A stretch of DNA of 64,000 nucleotides from Leptobrachium leishanense (taxonomy: Eukaryota > Chordata > Amphibia > Anura > Megophryidae). Every line of letters begins with the position of its first letter. Position 1 is the first letter of the stretch. A model generated the notes under the pieces. It was given only the letters and a program-made list of their open reading frames with translations, did not search any database and was not told the origin of the DNA. The position numbers were made by a program, and so were the translations under genes. Below are positions 11,039-22,422 of this stretch, one piece after another. The stretch lies in the NCBI GenBank assembly GCA_009667805.1, contig CM019063.1, positions 58,760,881 to 58,824,880 on the forward strand, written 5' to 3'.

Positions 11039-11122
11039 ATATTCGCTCCATAAGACGCACCCACTTTTCCCCCCACTTTTTGGGGGGAAAAAAGTGCGTC
11101 TTATGGAGCGAAAAATACGGTA

Positions 11123-11508
11123 CTTTTCCATTAATACCTTCTGCAATATCACTAATAAAAATATTAAAGAGAATGGGTCCAAGTACTGACCCCTGAGGTA
11201 CCCCACTGGTAACAAGACCTTGCGCCGAATAAACTCCATTTACCACAACCCTCTGTTGCCTGTCACTCAGCCACTGCCTAATCCATTCAACAATATTGGA
11301 ATCCAAGATCAAAGATTGCAATTTATTGATAAGCCTTCTATGCGGAACAGTATCAAAAGCCTTACTGAAATCTAAATAAGCAAGGTCTACTGCACCACCT
11401 GTGTCTATTATTTTTGTTACCCAATCAAAAAAATCTATAAGATTAGTTTGGCATGATCTCCCTGAGGTAAACCCATGTTGTTTCTGATCCTGTAATCTAT
11501 GTGTGACA
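11123..11508 (-). pseudogene. LINE reverse transcriptase, middle part upstream of the insertion
   Basis: The minus-strand frame encodes [16 protein letters not shown], the motif A segment [14 protein letters not shown], and [19 protein letters not shown], then runs into the 10175-11120 element. These are the standard reverse-transcriptase motifs preceding the FADD box. The frame is intact in this piece. The same region of the 34.5-kb copy carries frameshifts. Confidence 0.85.
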
Positions 11509-11772
11509 GAAATAAATGACTGATAACACAAAGTACAATTAAGAGAAAGTAGACAGAAATAAACAGAGCCAAGACAAGAAGACATCTGCTCCGTGAGATG
11601 GGCGCAGACACAAAAAGAAAGTCTCAGGGGAACAGTCAGACATAAAGAAATGACTATCCACTGAGCACGAAGCAGGCTGAGACTCATGAGAGTGCTGTTA
11701 TCCTTGTTTACACATACAGAGACTTCGCACAAATATCACATGTATGTTATGAAACTACAATTATGCAGTTAT
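11509..11772. other. Unassigned sequence between LINE and hAT
   Basis: No repeat end or gene recognised in about 260 bp. Confidence 0.35.
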
Positions 11773-11999
11773 GGTACTACAAGTGGTGTAGCGTGGGTTG
11801 TCAGCGCCTGGGGCAAGGCAAGAATTGCGCGCCCACCCCCAATCTGTGGACATGGTAACACACCCTGATTCCCTTCCACCGGTAGAGTATTGACCCCCTT
11901 ACCCCACAAGCACATGTATTGTATATAAACAAAATACTGATATAATAAAAAAAATGAAACACATATGCCCCCTGCACACTATGCCGCTACTACAAGTCA

Positions 12000-12455
12000 C
12001 CCTGTCCCAATATACCCTAGCATAGTTCCACTCTCACACTATACCCAGTCACCCTCTCCCAGTACCCACAATCACCCTCTCTCTCCAGTTACCCACAGTC
12101 ACTCTCTCCCAGTAACCCTTGTCAATCTCTCCCAGTACCCCCAGTTATTCTCTCAGTACCCCCACTTTCTCCCAGTACTCCCAGTCACAATCTCTCTTTC
12201 CCAGTACCCCCAGTCACTCTCTCCCTCCTCTCTCCCTCCCAGTACCCTCCAGTCACTCTCTCTCCCAGTACCCCCAGTCACTCTCTCTTTCCCAATACCC
12301 CCAGTCACTCTCTCTCTCTCCAAGTACCTCCAGTCACTCTCTCCCAGTGCCCCAGTCCCTCTTTTTCTCTCCAAGTATCCCCACTTTCTCCCAGTACCCC
12401 CAGTCACTCTCTCTTTATCCAAGTACCCTCCAGTCACCCTCTCCCCGTACCCCCT
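12000..12455 (+). repeat. Pyrimidine-rich minisatellite, CCCAGTACCCCCAGTCACTCTCT
   Basis: About 20 irregular units of CCAGTACCCCCAGTCACTCTCTCT, 18-27 bp each, inside the outer hAT. The 233- and 149-codon open frames here are low-complexity by-products. Confidence 0.9.
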
Positions 12456-13343
12456 CACTGTGTGTTGTTCACGCTGCTCTGGTGTCACACAGTGTCGCCT
12501 ACCTGCATGGAGTTCCTGGTGGCCCAGGGCGGAGCTGTCCAGGGTTCTTAGTGGGAATCGGATTTTAAATGTGCTTCAGGGCAGGCACCTCCCACCTTCC
12601 TTCCTGTTCAGTGGCTGCAGGGCTGCTAGCGATGCGGGCCTGGCACAGGGCTTCAAGGGGGGCTGACAAGCATGGTACACGGTGTTCCGTAGAATAATGC
12701 TGCGTAGCTTCATGACTCATGTCAGGGTTAAGGAGGAGTCAGCACAGAACCAGAATTTTCTGTCCTTGTCCTCCCTTCCGGACACAGAGTGCTAAGTCAC
12801 CGCCGGCGCCGCAAAATTGGCGGCTGCCCTTGCAAGGACCTCTCACGGACACTAGGGATGTGCAATTCGTTTCGTACAGATTCGTTTTTCCTACAAAATT
12901 TACCATTTTCGTGCTTCCGAGGGCATCCCAAATCCAAAATTTCGACCACACAAAATTTCGGATTGATTCAAAATTTCAGGTCAAGTTTCGAATTGATGAA
13001 AAAAATAAAAAAAAATTTTTTAAATGCTTTAAAGATCCTAAAAAATATAAGAATAAAGAGACTTTTTACTGCAGAATATTATAAGCAACGGTTTATTAGA
13101 CATTGAATTAAAACTGGAATATTTTTAACATTGAAGCCTATGGGATACAACATTTTCCACACTATCGAATTTGATGTTAACTATCGAATTTGAAATCAAA
13201 TTTCGAATAGATATCAACTATCAAATTGATTTTAATTTACAATACAAGTAATAGTCAGCAAAGGACTTTATGAAACAAATTAATTTAATTTCACTGTTTA
13301 ATTTGACTCAAATACAAAATCCGTGACACAGCTTAATATTTAA

Positions 13344-13675
13344 TAGGGATGTGCATTTCGATTCGGACCGATTCGTTTTTTTTCACGAATCGGGCCGATT
13401 CAGTGCTTCGGATTCGTCCGATGTTCCGAATCAGATCGGCACCGACATACACAGCATCCGAAATTTTTTCCGATCCGAAACAAAATAATTTCGTTATTTC
13501 GTATGAACGTGAAATTTATAAAATCGCAAGTAATTTTGGTTCCATTCATGATTTCAGTTCCATTTCGGACATCGTATTTTTCAGTTCCATTGCTGATTCC
13601 GTAATTTCGTGTCGTTTCGATCAAATTCGATAGTTACTTGATATCCATTTGATAGTTAATTTCAAGTTCGATAGT
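13344..13675 (+). mobile_element. hAT 5' end, TAGGGATGTGCATTTCGATTCGG family
   Basis: Begins TAGGGATGTGCATTTCG and continues with ATTCGGACCGATTCG-type motifs. The other end is not apparent; the satellite array begins at about 13676, possibly as an internal expansion of this element. Confidence 0.5.
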
Positions 13676-16600
13676 TGCAGCATATGAATCCACACACTGC
13701 CGGGCAGCACCTCTACAGTATAATTAATGCAGCATATGATTCCGCACACTGCCGGGCAGCACTTCTATAGTATAATAATGCAGCATATGAATCCGCACAC
13801 TGCCGGGCAGCACCTCTACAGTATAATAATGCAGCATATGATTCCGCACACTGTCGGGCAGCACCTCTACAGTATAATAATGCAGCATATGAATCCACAC
13901 ACTGCCGGGCAGCACCTCTACAGTATAATTAATGCAGCATATGATTCCGCACACTGCCGGGCAGCACTTCTATAGTATAATAATGCAGCATATGAATCCA
14001 CACACTGCCTGGCAGCACCTCTACAGTATAATAATGCAGCATATGAATCCACACACTGCCGGGCAGCACCTCTACAGTATAATTAATGCAGCATATGATT
14101 CCGCACAGTGCCGGGCAGCACTTCTATAGTATAATAATGCAGCATATGAATCCGCACACTGCCGGGCAGCACCTCTACAGTATAATAATGCAGCATATGA
14201 TTCCGCACACTGTCGGGCAGCACCTCTACAGTATAATAATGCAGCATATGATTCCGCACACTGCCGGGCAGCACTTCTATAGTATAATAATGCAGCATAT
14301 GAATCCACACACTGCCTGGCAGCACCTCTACAGTATAATAATGCAGCATATGAATCCGCACACTGCCGGGCAACACCTCTACAGTATAATTAATGCAGCA
14401 TATGAATCCGCACACTGCCGGGCAGCACCTCTACAGTATAATAATGCGGCATATGATTCCGCACACTGCCGGGCAGCACCTCTACAGTATAATTAATGCA
14501 GCATATGAATCCGCACACTGCCGGGCAGCACCTCTACAGTATAATAATGCAGCATATGATTCCGCACACTGCCGGGCAGCACCTCTACAGTATAATTAAT
14601 GCAGCATATGAATCCGCACATTGCCGGGCAGCACCTCTACAGTATAATAATGCGGCATATGATTCCGCACACTGCCGGGCAGCACCTCTACAGTATAATT
14701 AATGCAGCATATGAATCCGCACACTGCCGGGCAGCACCTCTACAGTATAATAATGCAGCATATGATTCCGCACACTGCCGGGCAGCACTTCTATAGTATA
14801 ATTAATGCAGCATGTGATTCCGCACACTGCCGGGCAGCACCTCTACAGTATAATAATGCAGCATATGATTCCGCACACTGCCGGGCAGCACTTCTATAGT
14901 ATAATAATGCAGCATATGAATCCGCACACTGGAGGCAGCACCTCTACAGTATAATAATGCAGCACATGATTCCGCACACTGCCGTGCAGCACTTCTATAG
15001 TATAATTAATGCAGCATTGATTCCGCACACTGCCGGGCAGCACCTCTACAGTATAATAATGCAGCATATGATTCTGCACACTGCCGGGCAGTACTTCTAT
15101 AGTATAATTAATGCAGCATATGATTCCGCACACTGCCGGGCAGCACCTCTACAGTATAATAATGCAGCATATGATTCCGCACACTGCCAGGCAGCACCTC
15201 TACAGTATAATAATGCAGCATATGATTCCGCACACTGCCGGGCAGCACTTCTATAGTATAATAATGCAGCATATGAATCCGCACACTGCCGGGCAGCACC
15301 TCTACAGTATAATAATGCAGCATATGATTCCGCACACTGCCGGGCAGCACTTCTATAGTATAATAATGCAGCATATTAATCCACACACTGCTGGGCAGCA
15401 CCTCTACAGTATAATAATGCAGCATATGATTCCGCACACTGCCGGGCAGCACTTCTATAGTATAATAATGCAGCATATGAATCCACACACTGCCGGGCAG
15501 CACCTCTACAGTATAATTAATGCAGCATATGAATCCGCACATTGCCGGGCAGCACCTCTACAGTATAATAATGCGGCATATGATTCCGCACACTGTCGGG
15601 CAGCACCTCTACAGTATAATTAATGCAGCATATGAATCCGCACACTGCCGGGCAGCACCTCTACAGTATAATAATGCGGCATATGATTCCGCACACTGCC
15701 GGGCAGCACCTCTACAGTATAATTAATGCAGCATATGAATCCGCACACTGCCGGGCAGCACCTCTACAGTATAATAATGCAGCATATGATTCCGCACACT
15801 GCGGGCAGCACCTCTACAGTATAATTAATGCAGCATATGAATCCGCACATTGCCGGGCAGCACCTCTACAGTATAATAATGCGGCATATGATTCCGCACA
15901 CTGCCGGGCAGCACCTCTACAGTATAATTAATGCAGCATATGAATCCGCACACTGCCGGGCAGCACCTCTACAGTATAATAATGCAGCATATGATTCCGC
16001 ACACTGCCGGGCAGCACTTCTATAGTATAATTAATGCAGCATGTGATTCCGCACACTGCCGGGCAGCACCTCTACAGTATAATAATGCAGCATATGATTC
16101 CGCACACTGCCGGCAGCACTTCTATAGTATAATAATGCAGCATATGAATCCGCACACTGGAGGCAGCACCTCTACAGTATAATAATGCAGCACATGATTC
16201 CGCACACTGCCGTGCAGCACTTCTATAGTATAATTAATGCAGCATTGATTCCGCACACTGCCGGCAGCACCTCTACAGTATAATAATGCAGCATATGATT
16301 CTGCACACTGCCGGGCAGTACTTCTATAGTATAATTAATGCAGCATATGAATCCACACACTGCCGGGCAGCACCTCTACAGTATAATAATGCAGCATATG
16401 ATTCCGCACACTGCCGGGCAGCACTTCTATAGTATAATAATGCAGCATATTAATCCACACACTGCTGGGCAGCACCTCTACAGTATAATAATGCAGCATA
16501 TGATTCCGCACACTGCCGGCAGCACTTCTATAGTATAATAATGCAGCATATGAATCCACACACTGCCGGGCAGCACCTCTACAGTATAATTAATGCAGCA

Positions 16601-17252
16601 TATGAATCCGCACATTGCCGGGCAGCACCTCTACAGTATAATAATGCGGCATATGATTCCGCACACTGTCGGGCAGCACCTCTACAGTATAATTAATGCA
16701 GCATATGAATCCGCACACTGCCGGCCAGCACCTCTACAGTATAATAATGCAGCATATGATTCCACACACTGCCGGGCAGCACCTCTACAGTATAATAATG
16801 CAGCATATGATTCCGCACACTGCCGGGCAGCACCTCTACAGTATAATAATGCGGCATATGAATCCGCACACTGCCGGGCAGCACCTCTACAGTATAATTA
16901 ATGCAGCATATGAATCCGCACATTGCCGGGCAGCACCTCTACAGTATAATAATGCAGCATATGAATCCGCACACTGCCGGGCAGCACCTCTACAGTATTA
17001 TAATGCAGCATATGAATCCGCACACTGCCGGGCAGCACCTCTACAGTATAATAATGCAGCATATGATTCTGCACACTGCCGGGCAGCACTTCTATAGTAT
17101 AATAATGCAGCATATGAATCCGCACACTGCCGGGCAGCACCTCTACAGTATAATAATGCAGCATATGATTCTGCACACTGCCGGGCAGTACTTCTATAGT
17201 ATAATTAATGCAGTATATGAATCCTCACACGGCCGGGCAGCACCTCTACAGT
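13676..17252 (+). repeat. Satellite array of about 70 monomers, 51/52 bp
   Basis: Monomer begins AATGCAGCATATGATTCCGC and continues ACACTGCCGGGCAGCACCTC TACAGTATAAT. 51- and 52-bp variants alternate through TAATAATG versus TAATTAATG. Sub-types (GATTCC or GAATCC; CACCTCTACAG or CACTTCTATAG) define a higher-order repeat. A block with rare variants (CACTGGAGGCAGC at 14931 and 16159) recurs with a 1,228-bp offset; a later marker (CATATTAATCC at 15372 and 16446) is offset 1,074 bp, so three monomers were lost in one copy. Open frames of up to 170 codons on both strands are artefacts. Confidence 0.97.
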
Positions 17253-17505
17253 AGTGATGGGCGGAACACCCCTGTGTTCGGCTCGCATTCGAACTCGAAC
17301 TTTTGAAAAAGATCGAATTTTTAACGAGAACATGATTCGAACTCAATGCAAGTCTATGGGTCTCAAAAGTTCGAATTTTAAAGTGCCCTCCAAGAGGGCA
17401 TATATGCAAAATATTGGCCATAATAGGTGTATGGGGGTCTGGGTACTGCCCTGGGGGACAGGAAACAATGAAAATAAAGTACAAAAAAACTATTTTTTTT
17501 AAAAA
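17253..17505 (+). mobile_element. hAT half-element, TAGTGATGGGCGGAACACC family
   Basis: Starts TAGTGATGGGCGGAACACCC directly at the end of the satellite. Its 17390-17470 part, GTGCCCTCCAAGAGGGCATA through the CCCTGGGGGACAGGAAACA word, is the reverse complement of 33605-33690 and 62560-62640. No right end is recognised. Confidence 0.7.
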
Positions 17506-18046
17506 AAATAAAGAAATGTGCCACGATTTGTATATTGACTAACTATCGAATTTGAAATGAACTATCAAATGGATATCCATTTGATAGTTCATTTCAAATG
17601 TTAAAAAAGGTGTGGGAAATGTTTTACCCCATAGGCTTCAATGATAAAAATGGTGTGGAAAATGTTTTACCCCATAGGCTTCAATGTTAAAAATATTCCC
17701 GTTTTAATTAAATATCTAATAAACCGTTGCTTATAATATTCTGCATTAAATAATCTCTTTACTCTTTTTTAGGATCTTCTGAGCATAAAAAAAAAAACGA
17801 TTTGTTTTTATTTTTTATCAATTCGAATCGATCCGAAAATTCAAATCGAATTCAAACGAAAACGGTCCAGAAGGACCCGAAATGAAAAAAAACCCCACAC
17901 CTGGTAAGGAAAATGAAACGAAACAAAATTAAATTTTTAGTGGTGCACATCTCTGACGGACAATATTGCTGGAAAATATTAGTGGTTCAAATTTATTTTG
18001 AAATTTTGCACCCCTTCGAAAATTGTACTGCGCCACTGGGTACTAC

Positions 18047-18154
18047 ACTAACCAGGGCCGGATTTATAATTGGGTAAAGTAGGCATGTGCCTATAGACGC
18101 CTACCACAGGGGATGCCTTGCTCTGTAAAAAAAAATATATATATATATATATTG
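18047..18154. other. hAT-like start and AT microsatellite
   Basis: CAGGGCCGGATTTATAATTGGG at 18053 resembles another hAT terminus. An (AT)n run lies at about 18136-18152. Too short to define an element. Confidence 0.4.
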
Positions 18155-18994
18155 GGGGTTATTAAGAGATCCGAAATGTGGCCAAAATGTCACCAAAATG
18201 TAACCGGACACTGAATTTCATCATACTGGGACATTTCGGGGCCATTCGGCTTTTCTGACGAATTGCCTGCACGTATGGTGCCTGTCCGAGCGCAGTGAAA
18301 TCCCCCATAGAGAAGCAATGGTTCGTCTATTCAGAGACACCAAACATCAGAGAAAAGTTGCCGAAGTTCCCTGCTGTTCGGTGGTTTCATTCGACAAGTT
18401 TATTCAGGCGAATCCCCTAGGCTTCAATGTTAAAAATATTCCTGTTTTAATTTAATATCTAATAAACCGTTTATTATTTTGTTCTCCTGTAAAAAGTCTC
18501 TGTATAGATTTTTTCGGATCTTTTAGGCATTCTTCGGTATTTTTTTGATTTTGTTTTTAAATCGTATTTTTTTTTCTGTAACAGCCCTTTTTATTATCAT
18601 TCGTTGGATCCTATATGTAAATTCCAGGTATTTTCGTTCAGTAGTTTTTTTGCAAACAGTGGTTCAATTTTGAAACTTTCAAGCCTACTGTTCTTTTTTT
18701 CTTTCACCCAGTTCGTCTGCTTGTCGGGTTTTTCTGGGGGCTGCTCTGCGCTGTGATCGGTGGCTCGTCGGGTTTGTTCGGCGGGGTTTTTGCGGCAGTT
18801 TCTGCGGCCTTTCGGTGAGTGTTCGGCGAGCATTCAGCGGGTTTGCGGCAGGTTTTCCCTGCACTACGGAGGTTACTGCGGTGCTTGCTGAATACACCGC
18901 AGGATCGGCGAACTAGAATCACCGAATCACCCCGAAGTGCGGGGAATGAAAGGTCATCGAACGTGCAGTGACTTTTCGATTCTCTCTGAATAAC
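18155..18994. mobile_element. CAGGGTTATTC-family element, diverged
   Basis: The left end GGGGTTATTAAGAGATCC and right end TCTCTGAATAACCCAG are inverted. Internal order matches 21358-22291: AATTGCCTGCAC, CCCCATAGAGAAGCAATGG, the AT-rich module (18415-18510), CCTATATGTAAATTCCAG, and a GC-rich CGGCTTTTCTG block. Confidence 0.7.
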
Positions 18995-19204
18995 CCAGAT
19001 TATTATTATTTTTGCTTTACACAGAAGAGTGCCCACCTGTGGTGAACACTTTCTAAATGTAAAAAAATATTTAAAAAAAAGAAAAATGAAATTTCAGCTG
19101 TCTGCCACCCCACAATTGTGTTTTTTTTGCAAAGAAATATACCCCTTGTGGTGGATAACTTTCTCGATTAAAAATAAAAATAGCTGTTTGCAAAAAAAAA
19201 ATAA

Positions 19205-19900
19205 TAATTTTTGAACCCCTACCCTTAGTGTCCAGGCGGTTTTATGATTGACAGTCTGAAAGAGAGAGAGATCTCAATGTATCCGTCCTGGTAAAATACT
19301 TTATAAATAAATAAAGTGCCCGCTGCTGTTTTTACATTTCTGGGCTGTTTGTGTTTAGGTCTAATTTTACTCTTACTCGTTTATGGAACCCACACATATT
19401 ATATACCGTTTTTGTCGCCATTAAATGGACTGTCTAATGATACCATTATTTCCATCATATCATATAATTTGCTATAAAAAAAATTATGAAATATGATGAA
19501 AAAAATGGAAAAAACACACATTTTCGAAATTGAATCCCCAAAATCTACAACCGCCAAAAAGACCCCGGCTAAATAGTTTCAAAATTTTGTCCTGAAATTA
19601 GAAATACCCTAATTTTTACATGCTTTTTGCTTTTTAACCCCTTCACTACTGAGCCTTTTCACCTCTGTGCACTGACTTCATTTTGACCATTTTATGCTCA
19701 TCATGTTTAAACGTCGATTGAAGTCCTATTTTACTATAAAAAAAACAACACTTTAATTATTAATATTTATTTAACTTTTACTTCAAACCTAGTCATGTTT
19801 GGTATCATTGGTATCATGATCGGGCCTTTCCAATGATACCAAACATGACCCTCTAGCTGCCACGGATCGGGAGATAGCATTGTTTTCTCAAGACCCACCG
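19205..19900 (+). mobile_element. TTAA-type (piggyBac-like) remnant
   Basis: Matches 32473-33060 in order: CCTTAGTGTCCAGGCGGTTT, GCTGCTGTTTTTAC, ACCCACACATATTAT, CCATTAAATGGACT, CTACAACCGCCAAAAAGACC and GGCTAAATAGTTTCAAAATT, then AACCCCTTCACTACTGAGCC. The right end is unclear. A LINE-tail insertion sits at 19262-19316. Confidence 0.7.
19262..19316 (+). mobile_element. LINE/SINE 3'-tail fragment
   Basis: GAGATCTCAATGTATCCGTC followed by CTGGTAAAATACTTTATAAATAAA matches the 3' tail of the LINE at 29400-30910. It interrupts the TTAA-type remnant. Confidence 0.65.
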
Positions 19901-20400
19901 TGTTCTCTCAAGATCCACATCATCTCCTACCACCCCTAGATCTCCTGTGTGGTACGTACTACATTTCCCATTATATCCAGTATCCTAAATAGTCCTATTC
20001 ATGTCCTGTCCCTCCACTCTCCTATCAGGTTCTCCTGCAATCCCTTACACCACTTTCCACTCAACCATGTGTGCATACTTGTCTGCTTACTGGACTCATA
20101 ACCTTCAAGGCCAGTACCGATATGGTGCATACACTTACAGGGGACCACTGTCCTACCAAACAACCTTTTTATGGCTTGCAGCTTCCCTTTGATCTTATTG
20201 TCATGTACAATAGGTAACAGGTGCTGCATGCTATCATCAGAGAGCAAAAATAGCATGAACTGCTCAGCTAGCTTTTGCAGAACAATTTTGCTCTCCCTGG
20301 TTTGTGGGTTCCCTGGGTACTAAATCAGTGCTGAAAAAAATCCAAATACTGATGGATCCCAGATAATTATAGGTTATTTATTTGTCAGAACCATGCATTA
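19901..20400. other. Unassigned sequence
   Basis: No recognised repeat or gene. The 85-codon minus-strand frame has no known motif. Confidence 0.35.
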
Positions 20401-20404
20401 TCTA

Positions 20405-20470
20405 TTTATTTATTTTATTTATAAAGGATTTTACCAGGAAAGATACAGTGAGAAGTAACTTGTATCAGTA
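20405..20470 (-). mobile_element. LINE 3'-tail fragment, minus strand
   Basis: ATTTATAAAGGATTTTACCAGGAAAGATACAGTGAG is a diverged copy of the tail at 29413-29471. Confidence 0.55.
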
Positions 20471-20613
20471 AAGAGCATTTAAGTTCTAATGTCATCCCTG
20501 AGAATTGTCTAATGTTAACTTATTGAATCGAATACAGATGAATTGACTAATAAAACGTCATTTCATTTGAAAATTTTATTAAAATTGCTGTTTTGGATTA
20601 ATTCCCCAATTTA

Positions 20614-21040
20614 GGCTGGGGTCAGACTAGTGCATGTTTAACGTGCGTTTAGCCGCACTTAATCACGGCCGCAGTAGCAGCAAATGACGCGCAATGACGG
20701 CCAATATACGAAGTACGGCCGCACGAAAGTCCGGCCGCGCAACGCAAGTGGAAAATGAACGCATTTTTTCGAGAACGCAGAACCGCTAGTACTGACGTAC
20801 AGAGTGCGCTGCGGCGGCATAGCGGCGTGTGTGCGTGATTAGGAGACGTCAGACGCTGCTAATGTCCAGCCTACATAACGTCCAGACACAAAAAGTGTTT
20901 TATTGACGATCCGTAAAAAATCACGCACGAAAATGCGAGTCGTCTGACCGTTTTTGCGCATTCCGGGAAAAAATACGTCAGTGCGTTCGGACACACTTTT
21001 TGACGGTCGCTGCCAATTATGCGTTCGTTTGACCCTAGCC
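20614..21040 (+). mobile_element. Harbinger-like CpG-rich MITE, intact copy
   Basis: TTA on both flanks (20611-20613 and 21041-21043). Ends are GGCTGGGGTCAGACTAG and TTTGACCCTAGCC. The 427-bp body has dense CpG (CGGCCGCACGAAAGTCCGG) and no coding capacity. Relatives lie at 40481-43664, 44074-44479, 44483-44870 and 59609-60016. The 3-bp TWA duplication suggests PIF/Harbinger, by inference. Confidence 0.8.
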
Positions 21041-21357
21041 TTAGTTCTAGACTTTTTCCAACCCTTTTTTTCCCCCAATTCGATGATTTGAATGAATACG
21101 CATTATGTTTTTGTCTGGTTTCAAATTAAATGATGGAAGCAGATGCTGATTAAAAAAAAAAGAACTTCATGAATGGAAACTTTCCATGAAAGAAAACTCT
21201 TCTGATCACATTAACAGACAGTCACCAAAAGGTGAAACGGTAAAAACAATAATCATTAAAAAACAAAACACGTGTGTGGATGTATTCACTGTGTGCCAAA
21301 TATGAGACGGAAGAAGAGTGGAAATATAATCACTGTCTATCCAAAATGTGCTTCAAA

Positions 21358-22291
21358 CAGGGTTATCCAAAGAGCTCCGAATTGCTTGAGAAAGGTAACC
21401 GAACGCTGAAAATCAGCGTTCGGTTGCCTTTCCTGGCCATTCGACTATCCAGAGAGCAGGCAAATCGCCAAATCCTGGCGAATTGCCTGCACATATGGTG
21501 TCTGTTCGGTGCCTGTTCGATGGCAGTGAAATCCCCATGAAAAAGCACTGCTTCGGCTATTCAGAGAACACAAACCAGCAGTGAAAGGTTCCCCTAATGT
21601 CCTGCCATTCGGTGGTTTAATTCGGCAGGTTTATTCAGGAGAATCCCATAGGCTTCAATGTTAAAAATATTCCCGTTTTAATTCAATATCTAATAAACCG
21701 TTCATTATAAAATTCTGCAGCAAAAAGTCTCTTTATTTATAGATTTTTTAGGATACTTTAAGCATTTTTCTGAATTTAATGTTTTTTTTTAAAAGTCCGA
21801 TTTTTTTTTAGATTTTTTTTTAAGTTTACTTATTTTTTCTGTAACAGCCCTCTTTATTATCATTCCCTGGACCACCTGTGTAAATTTCAGACATTTTCGC
21901 TCAGTAGTTTCTTTGCAAACAGCGTTTCACTTTCCCAGATTCATACAAACGGTTTTGCTAATTTATTCACTGCCTCCTCTACGTCACAGCTGCTTCGGCT
22001 CTGTGTGATTCGGCTCCTGTTCGGCTGCTTCGCTGCGTGTGATCAGCTCCTGCTCGGGTTTTTTGAAGGTTAATCCAGATGTTTTTGGGGGTTTTCGGCG
22101 TGCATTCTTGGGTTTTGCGGTTAGTTTTCGTCAGGTTTGCGGTAGCTTTTCCCTGCAATTCGGGGACCCTGTGGTGCTTGCTGAATACACCGCAGGGTCA
22201 CCGAAATAGGATCGGCAAAAGGAACCGAATTGAAGAGAACGAAAAGTCACCGAACGTGCGGTGACTTTTCGAATCTCTTTGGATAACCCTG
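21358..22291 (+). mobile_element. CAGGGTTATTC-family element E1 (934 bp)
   Basis: Ends CAGGGTTATCCAAAGAG and CTCTTTGGATAACCCTG with AAA on both sides. The body has a subterminal palindrome (AACCGAACGCTGAAAATCAGCGTTCGGTT), the AT-rich module at about 21640-21750 and a GC-rich block ending in CACCGCAGGGTCACCG. No transposase. It lies in inverse orientation to E2, 131 bp away. Confidence 0.85.
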
Positions 22292-22422
22292 AAAGTGATA
22301 CGACCGAGCATTAATAGGATTAGGACAAGTGCTGTGACATTTACATGCATGTGTATGACGTCACACAAATGTTCCAGAGAAATGAGAAATATCTCTGTCT
22401 TTTCTTTCCAGCAGAACACTTC

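Larger units (their letters stand above)
10175..11120. mobile_element. 946-bp TA-flanked non-autonomous DNA transposon inserted in the LINE
   Basis: TIRs CCGTATTTTTCGCTCCATAA and its mirror (ends CGAAAAATACGG) are flanked by TA at 10173-10174 and 11121-11122. The uninterrupted LINE at 35210-35211 has a single TA, so the insertion and its 2-bp duplication are demonstrated inside this window. Next to both ends lie ATAAGACGCACC direct words. The interior is a minisatellite (10276-10795) followed by a 119-bp-armed hairpin (10796-11038). No transposase. A TA duplication fits Tc1/mariner or an ISL2EU/Harbinger-like group; I leave the superfamily open. Confidence 0.92.
9264..11508 (-). mobile_element. 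5'-truncated CR1/L2-group LINE, split by a DNA transposon
   Basis: Read on the minus strand it runs from about 11508 to a 3' tail of repeated CTATGTTT words at 9264-9290. The pieces 11123-11508 and 9264-10174 align end to end with the LINE at 34515-36118. The intervening 10175-11120 is a separate TA-flanked element. The 5' end is truncated inside the reverse-transcriptase domain near a CACATAGATTACAGG word, as expected for target-primed insertion. Confidence 0.9.
12852..17954. mobile_element. Inner hAT-like element carrying the 51/52-bp satellite
   Basis: Flanked by CACGGACA (12844-12851) and GACGGACA (17955-17962), an 8-bp duplication with one mismatch. Ends CTAGGGATGTGCA and TGCACATCTCT form an imperfect TIR. 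The sibling at 61-408 lacks this insertion. Inside are a second TAGGGATGTGCATTTCG end at 13344, the satellite at 13676-17252, a TAGTGATGGGC half-element at 17253, and two AT-rich module copies (13030-13145 forward and 17625-17780 inverted). Confidence 0.75.
11781..18038. mobile_element. hAT element carrying a nested 5.1-kb hAT
   Basis: A perfect 8-bp duplication GGTACTAC lies at 11773-11780 and 18039-18046. Ends are AAGTGGTGTAGCG and TGCGCCACTG (TIR CAGTGGYGYAG). Without the nested element at 12852-17954 it is about 1.15 kb. It contains a pyrimidine-rich minisatellite at 12000-12455, then a block 12468-12700 that is also present at 67-290. No transposase is visible. Confidence 0.85.

Noticed and set aside
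11965..12666. 233-codon frame
   Set aside because: Low-complexity Ser/Pro translation of the CCAGTACCCCCAGTCACTC minisatellite in a hAT.
13676..17252. Long open frames on both strands (65-170 codons)
   Set aside because: They follow the 51/52-bp satellite on both strands and switch frame at every 52-bp unit; a tandem-repeat artefact.
13676..17252. CRISPR-like appearance of regularly spaced repeats
   Set aside because: Contiguous tandem monomers with no unique spacers, no cas genes and a eukaryotic context.
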